Positions 1-5,051 of a DNA stretch of 5,051 bases are shown here, one piece after another. The DNA is taken from positions 1 to 5,051 of the forward strand of contig JAITGR010000055.1 in the NCBI GenBank assembly GCA_031280455.1, in the 5' to 3' direction. The number at the start of each line of letters is the position of its first letter. The stretch's first letter is position 1. The notes under the pieces are model-generated. The model saw only the letters and a program-made list of their open reading frames with translations, ran no database searches and was not told where the DNA came from. The DNA comes from Spirochaetaceae bacterium (GTDB taxonomy: Bacteria > Spirochaetota > Spirochaetia > Treponematales > Breznakiellaceae). The translations under genes and the position numbers were made by a program.

Positions 1-1949
1 GCGGCGTGGATGGTGCCGGCGCGCGCGCCCCGCAAAATTATCTGGCGGCGGTATTTGCCGTTCAAAAGGCCGATGGGACACTCCGACGGCCCCAGAATGT
101 CGGCGTCCGGCGGCAAGAATGGGCGCACGGCGCGATAGAGCCGGGTAATTTCGCCGTCCGCCCGCGCGGCGCTGGATGCGCGGATGACCCAGCGTATCAG
201 GCGGGAAAACGGCGGGAACTCCAGTTCAAAGCGCGCCGCAAGTTCCGCGCGGAAAAAGCCGTCCATGTCCTGCGAACACGCCTTGACGATAGAGGCGTCG
301 GTGGGGCGCAGTGTTTGAACCAGCACTTTGCCGTCGGGAAAAAACCGGCCGGCGCGCCCTGAAACCTGCACCAAAAGGCTAAACACCCGCTCGGCGGCGC
401 GAAAATCCGGCATTTGCAGCCCCGTATCGGCGGACACAACGCCCACCAGCCGCACCCCGGGACAGTTGAGGCCTTTGGCGACCATCTGGGTTCCCAACAA
501 AATGTCGATGCCGCCTTCGCGGAACGCGCGCAGCGTTTCCTCCAGCGTGTCGCCCACCTGCGCGGTATCGGCATCCAGCCGGCTTACGCGCAGGTCGGGA
601 AAGTTGACGCGCAACTCCTCCTCAATCATTTCGGTGCCAAAGCCGCGAAAGCCGGCGGCCAGCGACCCGCAGCCGGGGCACGAAGCGGGCGGACGCGCGC
701 GGTAGCCGCAGTAATGACATTCCAGCGTGTTTTTTGCCTTGTGCCAGGTAAGCGAGACCGAACACCGCTTGCAGCGCAGTTCGTACCCGCAGTCGGGGCA
801 GTTGTACAGGTACGAAAACCCGCGCCGGTTCAAAAACAGAATGGTCTGCCGCCCCAACTGCGCGGTATGCCGGATTTCGCTTTTAAGCTCGCGGCTTAAA
901 CAGCCGGAACTGCCGGCAAGGTCGACGATTTTTATCTCCGGCGGGCTGCCGCCCGAAAGCCGTTTGGTCAGCGTTAACCGCTGAAACACGCCGTCTTGCA
1001 TTAACTTCCAGGCTTCCACCGACGGTGTTGCCGAACCCAGCAGCAGCACCGCGCCTGAGCGCGCGCAGCGGCGCATCGCCACCTGCCGCGCGTGGTAGCG
1101 GGGGGTGTTTCCGCTTTTGTACGAGCCGTCGTGCTCCTCGTCGATAATGACCAGCGCCAAATCCCGCACCGGCGCGAAAACGGCGCTGCGGGGTCCCAGC
1201 ACGACGCGCGCCTCCCCGCGCCGTATGCGCATCCATTCGCCAAGGCGCTCGCTGCCGGTAAGCGCCGAATGGAGCGTTGCCGCCAGGCCGCCGAAACGCG
1301 CCCCCAGCGCCTCCGCGGTCTGACGGGTAAGCGCGATTTCCGGCACAAGGTAGAGTACCGACTTCCCCAGCGCCAGCGCGGCGCTGGCGGCGCGTAAAAA
1401 AACCTCCGTTTTGCCCGAGCCGGTTATGCCGTACAGGTAGAACGACGGGTACGAAAGCCCGCCGCCTCGCGCCGCGTTTTCGCCTGCCGCGCCGCGCAGC
1501 GCCTGTTCAATGCGCGAAAGCGCCGCGCGCTGTTCGTCAGACAACGCAAGCTCTCCGCCGGCGGGATGCAGGTCGAGGTCGTCTTCGGTAAAGGAAGCGA
1601 ACGCGCCGGGCCGGCGCGAGGACGGCACCATCGCCGCCAGCGCTTCGCCGCGCGCGCAAAAATAGTAGTCGCTCATCCAGCGCGCGTTGGCGATTTCTTC
1701 CTCGCCAAACAGCGGCTCTTTGTCGATAATGCGTTTAACCGGCCTGATTTTTTCAGGCTCCAGCCCGTCGGGCGGGCTGTCGTGCTCCCCGACGATGTAA
1801 CCGGTCAGTTCCCGCCTGCCGAACGGCGCGAGTGCGCGCTTGCCTACAAGCGGGCTTTGGGCGCTGGCCGCGGGCGGTTCCGGCGCGCGGTAGCTCCAGC
1901 TTTGGCCCAGCGGCAAATCAAAAAGCAGTTCGAGGAAGGTTCCGTTCAT
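1..1949 (-). CDS. priA: Primosomal protein N' / replication restart helicase PriA (3' end cut by window)
   Basis: PriA recognises stalled or collapsed replication forks, unwinds the lagging strand 3'-5' with ATP, and reloads the replicative helicase through the primosome. The reading frame is open from the ATG at 1949 to the window edge (649 complete codons). Seen in order: an N-terminal 3'-DNA-binding-like domain (about 1-110, including FGRRELTGYIVG at 43-54); Walker A GITGSGKT (174-181); DEEH box (270-273); GSATPS (305-310); eight zinc-binding cysteines in four CxxC pairs (384/387, 393/396, 411/414, 424/427); GTQMVAKG (486-493); and the arginine-finger motif QVSGRAGR (528-535). The distance from Walker A suggests only some tens of C-terminal residues are missing. 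Only about 26 residues separate the N-terminal domain from the SDEQ helicase start, so the winged-helix domain of E. coli PriA seems absent. No Shine-Dalgarno precedes the ATG. GC is about 65%, against the AT-rich genes just upstream. Identification is very secure. Confidence 0.97.
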   Translation of the reverse strand, partial: MNGTFLELLFDLPLGQSWSYRAPEPPAASAQSPLVGKRALAPFGRRELTGYIVGEHDSPPDGLEPEKIRPVKRIIDKEPLFGEEEIANARWMSDYYFCARGEALAAMVPSSRRPGAFASFTEDDLDLHPAGGELALSDEQRAALSRIEQALRGAAGENAARGGGLSYPSFYLYGITGSGKTEVFLRAASAALALGKSVLYLVPEIALTRQTAEALGARFGGLAATLHSALTGSERLGEWMRIRRGEARVVLGPRSAVFAPVRDLALVIIDEEHDGSYKSGNTPRYHARQVAMRRCARSGAVLLLGSATPSVEAWKLMQDGVFQRLTLTKRLSGGSPPEIKIVDLAGSSGCLSRELKSEIRHTAQLGRQTILFLNRRGFSYLYNCPDCGYELRCKRCSVSLTWHKAKNTLECHYCGYRARPPASCPGCGSLAAGFRGFGTEMIEEELRVNFPDLRVSRLDADTAQVGDTLEETLRAFREGGIDILLGTQMVAKGLNCPGVRLVGVVSADTGLQMPDFRAAERVFSLLVQVSGRAGRFFPDGKVLVQTLRPTDASIVKACSQDMDGFFRAELAARFELEFPPFSRLIRWVIRASSAARADGEITRLYRAVRPFLPPDADILGPSECPIGLLNGKYRRQIILRGARAGTIHA

Positions 1950-1979
1950 ATATTACATATTTATATAGTACGTAATATA
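1949..1979. repeat. 8-bp inverted repeat over the priA start and promoter
   Basis: TATATTAC at 1949-1956 and its exact reverse complement GTAATATA at 1972-1979 are separated by 15 bp. The left arm touches the priA start codon and the right arm lies between the candidate -35 and -10 hexamers; the -10 falls inside the spacer. The geometry fits an operator for a dimeric repressor, but AT-rich sequence makes chance palindromes more likely. Function is inferred only. Confidence 0.45.
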
Positions 1980-1986
1980 GCGTCAA
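1960..1986 (-). promoter_or_regulatory. Candidate sigma70-type promoter for priA
   Basis: On the minus strand TTGACG (1986-1981) is followed after 15 bp by TATAAA (1965-1960); each hexamer matches the sigma70 consensus at five of six positions. The spacing is short. Transcription would start only a few bases before the priA ATG at 1949, giving an almost leaderless message, consistent with the missing Shine-Dalgarno. The site lies in the last codons and stop of the small upstream gene, in AT-rich DNA where chance matches are common. Confidence 0.4.
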
Positions 1987-2161
1987 CTTCTTCAACAGTT
2001 AAATCAGGCTGTTGGTATTTTTCTTTTGTGTAATCTCCAAAACCATTTTCATACAGTTGAAAAAACCTAACTGTCCCAACAGGCCCCAACGCTTCTTTTA
2101 ACGCGTGTAAACCTATTTTTCTAATTTCATTTAAGCTGTTTGGGTTAATCATCGTTGTCAT
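1961..2161 (-). CDS. Small 66-aa protein overlapping the PIN gene, putative antitoxin
   Basis: The start at 2161 is chosen because GGAGG (2175-2171) lies 9 bases upstream; an upstream ATG at 2188 would add nine residues but has no comparable site, and another ATG at 2152 overlaps the PIN stop. The gene begins inside the last codons of the PIN gene (17-bp overlap), implying coupled translation. The protein has an amphipathic-looking middle (IRKIGLHALKEALGPVG, about 9-25), then VRFFQLYENG, a GDYTKEKYQ stretch (about 43-51), and an acidic C-terminal helix-like end (LTVEEVDAIL). I see no ribbon-helix-helix, AbrB, HTH or Phd pattern and no membrane segment. From its size and coupling to a PIN nuclease I infer an antitoxin that binds the PIN protein, but it could instead be an accessory or nucleic-acid-binding partner. 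It ends 11 bp before priA. Confidence 0.75.
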   Translation of the reverse strand: MTTMINPNSLNEIRKIGLHALKEALGPVGTVRFFQLYENGFGDYTKEKYQQPDLTVEEVDAILRTI

Positions 2162-2603
2162 TTCGCATTTCCTCCAATAAAAAATCAAGCGGGTTTATTA
2201 CTTTTATTTTTAAATTTATTTTTGAACAAGCTTTTTCAAACTTATCGTCTGTTGTCAATAATACATCTACTTTTGCATTTTCAGCAATGGCCAAATGAAA
2301 AACATCAAACGTTCTTATCATTGTTTCTTTGGATAACTCTTTCGCTCGTTGAAGTACATTTTCATTGTATTCAAATTCTCTGTCTATTGTTTGAGTATAA
2401 AAATTTTTTACCTTTTCATACTTCTCAATATTACCAATTTGTCCTATTTCAAAATTCAAAACTGGACTACCTATAATTTCGTCATTCTTTTGTTTGCATT
2501 TGTTAATAATTGCTAAAACAGCCTCTCCTTCCATGTGAATCCTCTCTTGCGTTTGATTATCATAGGGGCGATTGTAGCAACAGCTATCCATGTACAATTT
2601 CAT
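2145..2603 (-). CDS. PIN-domain protein, putative VapC-like ribonuclease toxin
   Basis: A 152-residue protein of typical PIN-domain length. PIN domains are Mg/Mn-dependent RNases whose metal site is built from acidic residues; many are toxins that cut tRNA, rRNA or mRNA. The expected acidic set is visible: D6 in MKLYMDSCCY, E52 in LNFEIGQ, D100 in TFDVFHLAIA, and D119/D120 in LLTTDDKF, with the usual beta-strand context (LLTTD near the end). The N-terminal signature CCYNRPYDNQTQ followed by RIHMEGEAV marks a subgroup that I recall in several bacteria and archaea but cannot name firmly. GGGAGG (2620-2615) lies 11 bases before the ATG. The gene starts 48 bp after the acyltransferase and overlaps its small partner by 17 bp. 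GC is about 25-35%, far below priA, suggesting horizontal acquisition. The PIN fold is secure; the toxin role is inferred. Confidence 0.88.
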   Translation of the reverse strand: MKLYMDSCCYNRPYDNQTQERIHMEGEAVLAIINKCKQKNDEIIGSPVLNFEIGQIGNIEKYEKVKNFYTQTIDREFEYNENVLQRAKELSKETMIRTFDVFHLAIAENAKVDVLLTTDDKFEKACSKINLKIKVINPLDFLLEEMRNDNDD

Positions 2604-2651
2604 TTATGCAAATTCCTCCCGCAACAGCCAGCCGCGTGCGCCGCCGCTTTT

Positions 2652-3965
2652 TTATTCGTTAAAAATTAACTCCAGCGCTTTTTTATACACCATTTTTACA
2701 GCGTCCAGTTTTATTTCTGGTTCGTTGTATCGAAGGCAGAGCGTACATGTATTGTTTACGGTAATGATGCTGACCGAAAGCAGGTTCGCCGGAAATGCCG
2801 GTCCGATAAACTGCAAGCCCGATACACGGAATTTGCTGTAATTGTTTAGCTCGTGCCGCCCTAAATTGGACACGCCAAGCCCCTTCTCCTCCAATCCTTC
2901 CGCAATTATCGTTCCTATCTTTTTTGCTATTGGCAGCTCGTAATTCCCGTACGAAGCGAACATTATTGATTCTATGAGGTCATTGTCAAATTCACCAAGA
3001 AAATTGACAACCGCGTGCTTCTTTTTTATATTCGTTAATTCCCCGCGCACCAATTTGGTTATGGTTTTTACATTCGCCATAAAATCGTTTGTGGAACCGC
3101 ACGCCGCCGTAACCGAAATTCCGGTAACATAATTCCCCATGCAGTACCATGGCTTTGCCGCTGCTTCGCCGCGGGTGCTGGCCGCAACGCCAATACGCGT
3201 TTCTTTGCCAGCGAAATCTGCGCCAGCACCTGCGTCAGCAACCGCTGTAGCAAACGCTGCCGTCAGTAATTCGTTTACCGTTAACTTGTTTCGTTTGCAC
3301 AGCGCCGTTATTCGCTTGAGAGCGTCTTCGTTTATTGAATCAATATATATTTGTGGGATATATTTGGCGCGGTAATCCATAAAAAACGCGCGGTACTCAT
3401 CTTCGGAAAAATGCGTTTTGTTTTTTCGCCATTCTTTATTGAGCTTTTGGGCGTATAGACGCGATAAAAGGCCAAGTTTTTTACCTTTGATAAATTTATT
3501 ATTGGCGGGCGGCATCCGCGCCGCCGCTTCCAGCCTGCCATCCAATGCCAATAAAATATCTTTTACCAGGTTTAAGTACCCTATGCCGTCGCCAATAACA
3601 TGATGCCCCAATGTAATTATTTCCGTATGATTATTCCCCGTAATCACACAAATTTTTACGAGCGGCCCGCGCGTCAAATCAAACGGCAGAGCATCTGTTT
3701 TTTTATACCAGTCTTTCCAGTCCGGCATTTCTTCATGGGTATAATACACAACTTCAACAGGATTCGCGTTTTGCACAAACCACGCGTCATGATTGCCGTC
3801 AATTTCCACCGCGCATGTTACCAGCGGATGCCTTTTGCATACAGCGTCTACCGCCTGGGCAAAATCATTCTGGGTAAAATCCCCTTCAATTTCAATTCTA
3901 AAACATACATTGATGTTGGGAGAGCGCAAAAAAAGCCGCTCGGTCGTCATTTTAATTTTTTCCAT
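2652..3965 (-). CDS. Condensation-domain / alcohol acyltransferase-like protein (BAHD/CAT-like fold)
   Basis: A 437-residue protein resembling stand-alone relatives of NRPS condensation domains and alcohol O-acetyltransferases (chloramphenicol-acetyltransferase-like superfamily), which move an acyl group from CoA or a carrier protein to a hydroxyl or amine. Seen: an N-terminal half with FRIEIEGDFTQ and AVDAVCKRHPLV; the catalytic HHVIGDG (HHxxxDG) at 121-127; LTVNELLTAAFATAVA (about 228-243), a typical bridging helix; and GVSNLGR (about 364-370), like the SNxG segment of acyltransferase relatives. The classical NRPS DFGWG motif is not evident, and no adenylation or carrier domain is nearby, so the substrate is unknown. 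The start is uncertain: TTG 3974, ATG 3965 (used here) and ATG 3950 are in frame and none has a strong Shine-Dalgarno; the candidate promoter argues against 3974. GC varies along the gene (about 35-60% in sampled lines). Soluble; no signal peptide or membrane segment seen. Confidence 0.85.
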   Translation of the reverse strand: MEKIKMTTERLFLRSPNINVCFRIEIEGDFTQNDFAQAVDAVCKRHPLVTCAVEIDGNHDAWFVQNANPVEVVYYTHEEMPDWKDWYKKTDALPFDLTRGPLVKICVITGNNHTEIITLGHHVIGDGIGYLNLVKDILLALDGRLEAAARMPPANNKFIKGKKLGLLSRLYAQKLNKEWRKNKTHFSEDEYRAFFMDYRAKYIPQIYIDSINEDALKRITALCKRNKLTVNELLTAAFATAVADAGAGADFAGKETRIGVAASTRGEAAAKPWYCMGNYVTGISVTAACGSTNDFMANVKTITKLVRGELTNIKKKHAVVNFLGEFDNDLIESIMFASYGNYELPIAKKIGTIIAEGLEEKGLGVSNLGRHELNNYSKFRVSGLQFIGPAFPANLLSVSIITVNNTCTLCLRYNEPEIKLDAVKMVYKKALELIFNE

Positions 3966-3975
3966 TGTATTCAAT

Positions 3976-4003
3976 GTTATAATTATTGCGTCATCATCGT
4001 CAA
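3976..4003 (-). promoter_or_regulatory. Near-consensus sigma70-type promoter for the acyltransferase gene
   Basis: On the minus strand TTGACG (4003-3998) and TATAAC (3981-3976) are separated by 16 bp; each hexamer matches at five of six positions. The expected transcription start is around 3969, downstream of the TTG codon at 3974 and only a few bases before the ATG at 3965. The message is therefore leaderless or starts translation at the ATG at 3950. This promoter could also serve the PIN pair by read-through. Confidence 0.55.
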
Positions 4004-4071
4004 GAGCGGCAGCGCGGGGTGAGCGTGTGCGTACAGGCTAATTTCATGCGCAACGCCCAGGCCGCGGGGTC

Positions 4072-4100
4072 TTGCATAAACAGGCGGCCTCGTGTACGAT
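4072..4100 (+). promoter_or_regulatory. Weak candidate promoter for the YodC-like gene
   Basis: TTGCAT (4072-4077) and TACGAT (4095-4100) are separated by 17 bp, the best spacing, but match the consensus at only three and four positions. A further CATAAT at 4121-4126 could be an alternative -10 without a clear -35. Some promoter is needed because this gene is divergent from the one on its left. Confidence 0.25.
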
Positions 4101-4146
4101 GAGCGCATTCATGCTTTACGCATAATCTAAATTTTAGGAGATTAAA

Positions 4147-4362
4147 ATGAGTGTTAGAGCCACAGATTCCCTGATTGCCGATTTGGTAACGGTAAGCGGG
4201 ATTGCGAACAGCCCGAAAATGGTAGTGCTGTCTGTTGACGCGAACAAAAAAACGGTTTCGACCGTTTGGTTTAACGATCAACATTCCGCACAGCAAGCTG
4301 TGTTCCCCGCTTCGGCCCTTGACAGGGTTGAAACAAAAGCGCCGGTAAAAGGCAAAAAGTAG
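4147..4362 (+). CDS. Small YodC/DUF2158-like protein (71 aa)
   Basis: AGGAG (4136-4140) lies 6 bases before the ATG, an excellent ribosome site. The core reads LVTVSGIANSPKMVVLSV, then TVSTVWFND, then AVFPASALDRV. This matches the pattern I know for the YodC-like/DUF2158 family: a G-D-x-V-type strand, PxM(T/V)V, a WF pair, and a final FPxxxL strand, which form a small beta barrel. E. coli YodC is of similar size. The tail (TKAPVKGKK) is basic and disordered-looking, which could help contact nucleic acid, though no function is established. No signal peptide. It stands alone: divergent from the acyltransferase, and followed by inverted repeats before the transglycosylase. The gene itself is secure; the family assignment is pattern-based and moderate. 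Confidence 0.75.
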   Translation: MSVRATDSLIADLVTVSGIANSPKMVVLSVDANKKTVSTVWFNDQHSAQQAVFPASALDRVETKAPVKGKK

Positions 4363-4379
4363 CCCCCGGGCGGCGCTGG

Positions 4380-4411
4380 TTTCCTGGCCGGATTGTTCCG
4401 GCCTATGGAAA
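4380..4411 (+). terminator. Strong hairpin after the YodC-like gene, possible terminator
   Basis: GGCCGGA (4386-4392) pairs perfectly with TCCGGCC (4397-4403) around a TTGT loop. An outer stem TTTCC (4380-4384) with GGAAA (4407-4411) extends it across a small internal loop, giving about 12 base pairs. It starts 17 bases after the stop codon. No T-tract follows, so it may protect the mRNA 3' end or act with the next hairpins rather than terminate intrinsically. Confidence 0.5.
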
Positions 4412-4447
4412 CGCCGGTTAACCCGCGTTGAGCGTGTTTAACCGGCG
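4412..4447. repeat. Perfect 10-bp inverted repeat
   Basis: CGCCGGTTAA (4412-4421) and TTAACCGGCG (4438-4447) are exact reverse complements separated by 16 bases. A nested CGC/GCG pair (4424-4426 with 4432-4434) could extend the hairpin. It begins on the base after the preceding hairpin. It could be a second terminator stem, an operator, or leader structure for the transglycosylase gene. Confidence 0.5.
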
Positions 4448-4464
4448 CGTCCCTGGTCGGACGC
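4447..4464. repeat. Third consecutive inverted repeat (6 bp)
   Basis: GCGTCC (4447-4452) pairs with GGACGC (4459-4464) around the six-base loop CTGGTC. It shares base 4447 with the 10-bp repeat to its left, so the two stems cannot both be complete in one molecule. It ends 34 bases before the transglycosylase ATG. Confidence 0.4.
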
Positions 4465-4498
4465 CTCCGGCAATCAGCGCCTCCCCCTTCCAAAACAC

Positions 4499-5051
4499 AT
4501 GCGTCCTTCTGTTCATTCTTTTCCTGGCGGATTTTTTTTATTCGCGTATTTGTCGCTCGTGCGGCCGCCTGTGTGCGCGCCGGAAGTCATGGCTCCGGAG
4601 GCTGAGTTTTCGCAGGAGCGCGCGCTGCCGCTTATCAGCGTGCCGGAGCGGCCATTGCGCACACGGGCGGCGGCTATTCCGGCGCTCTATACTGCCGCGC
4701 GGCGGCCGGCGGCGGTGCCGGAACACTTCCCCGGAACCGACAACCCGCTTACGCGCCGGTACATTGAACGCTACTCGCAGGGCGGCCAGCTAAAATGGCT
4801 CGCCGCAACCCTAAAAGCCGGCGACCCGTACATGGCGTTTATCCGGCAGGAAATTGAGCGGCGCGGCCTTCCCCCCTATCTTTTGTACCTGCCGGTTATT
4901 GAATCGGGCTTTGTGCCTTCGGCGCTCTCGCGGTCGGGGGCGAGCGGCTTGTGGCAATTTATGCGCAACAGTGTGCGGCCGTATCTCCAGATAAACGAAT
5001 GGCTGGACGAACGGCGCGATTTTTACAAATCGACGCAGGCCGCGCTTTCCA
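4499..5051 (+). CDS. Exported lytic murein transglycosylase, MltD/SLT-like (3' end cut by window)
   Basis: The frame is open from the ATG at 4499 to the window edge (184 complete codons). SLT-family enzymes cleave the glycosidic bond of peptidoglycan in the periplasm, forming 1,6-anhydromuramyl ends. Residues about 8-27 look like a signal peptide: a hydrophobic GGFFLFAYLSLV core followed by a type-I cleavage site after VCA (25-27). A low-complexity Pro/Ala/Arg linker follows, then LTRRYIERY, PPYLLYLPVIESGF with the likely catalytic Glu135, and ASGLWQFM (148-155), both hallmarks of MltD-type SLT domains. LysM repeats often follow in MltD, but any would lie beyond the window. A stop at 4439-4441 bounds the frame; 4499 is the first ATG and keeps the signal peptide, yet no Shine-Dalgarno is visible. 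ATG 4589 would remove the signal. The family is secure, the start less so. Confidence 0.9.
   Translation, partial: MRPSVHSFPGGFFLFAYLSLVRPPVCAPEVMAPEAEFSQERALPLISVPERPLRTRAAAIPALYTAARRPAAVPEHFPGTDNPLTRRYIERYSQGGQLKWLAATLKAGDPYMAFIRQEIERRGLPPYLLYLPVIESGFVPSALSRSGASGLWQFMRNSVRPYLQINEWLDERRDFYKSTQAALS

Noticed and set aside
6..899. Several plus-strand open frames of 118-161 codons opposite priA
   Set aside because: They lie antisense to the clear PriA frame, are rich in Arg/Ala/Pro as expected for shadows in GC-rich DNA, and show no recognisable domain or ribosome site.
883..1348. Two minus-strand open frames in other phases of the priA region
   Set aside because: They overlap the PriA helicase motifs in the wrong phase; the PriA frame is continuous there, so this is not a frameshift.
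1566..2033. Plus-strand open frame spanning the priA start and the small gene
   Set aside because: It runs antisense across two supported genes and the GC boundary, with no domain or ribosome site.
3600..4022. Plus-strand open frame of 140 codons opposite the acyltransferase start
   Set aside because: It is antisense to a gene with an intact catalytic motif and has the composition of a complement shadow.
4000..4296. Minus-strand open frame of 98 codons over the divergent intergenic region
   Set aside because: It overlaps the YodC-like gene, which has a far better ribosome site, and shows no recognisable motif.
4020..4437. Nine-base direct repeat TGAGCGTGT at 4020-4028 and 4429-4437 flanking the YodC-like gene
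   Set aside because: It is too short and has no inverted ends or recombinase nearby; chance is sufficient as a target-site explanation.
4530..4540. T-run that might be the tail of a terminator
   Set aside because: It encodes the Phe-Phe-Leu core of the signal peptide and has no strong GC-rich stem immediately before it.

Overview
The window looks like a bacterial chromosome segment in which two GC-rich housekeeping genes, both cut by the window edges, flank an accessory stretch of lower and uneven GC. Counting sampled lines, the left gene (priA) is about 65% GC, the PIN/partner pair about 25-35%, and the acyltransferase gene a mosaic of about 35-60%. A free-living or host-associated Gram-negative-type envelope is suggested by the exported lytic transglycosylase. 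The mix of PriA, a periplasmic SLT protein and this PIN subgroup reminds me of spirochaetes (Treponema-like), but that is recollection and I cannot prove it here.

Layout: (1) 1-1949, minus strand: priA, the replication-restart helicase, lacking only the last few tens of residues at the window edge. (2) 1961-2161 and 2145-2603, minus strand: a compact, overlapping two-gene unit, a PIN-domain ribonuclease-like protein followed by a 66-residue partner. It has the look of a toxin-antitoxin module with reversed gene order. (3) 2652-3965, minus strand: a stand-alone condensation-domain/alcohol-acyltransferase-like protein with an intact HHxxxDG motif. (4) 3966-4146: a divergent intergenic region with a near-consensus promoter for the acyltransferase on one strand and a weaker candidate on the other. 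(5) 4147-4362, plus strand: a 71-residue YodC/DUF2158-like small protein. (6) 4363-4498: three consecutive perfect inverted repeats. (7) 4499 to the end, plus strand: an exported MltD-like lytic transglycosylase, cut by the window edge.

How they fit together: all minus-strand genes are closely spaced (acyltransferase, 48 bp, PIN, 17-bp overlap, partner, 11 bp, priA), so read-through from the acyltransferase promoter into priA is possible. However, a candidate promoter with an 8-bp inverted repeat over its -10 region sits in the last codons of the partner gene and could drive priA independently. The strongest lead for a poorly described system is the PIN/66-aa pair, whose small protein does not resemble the usual VapB, AbrB/MazE, RHH or Phd antitoxins.
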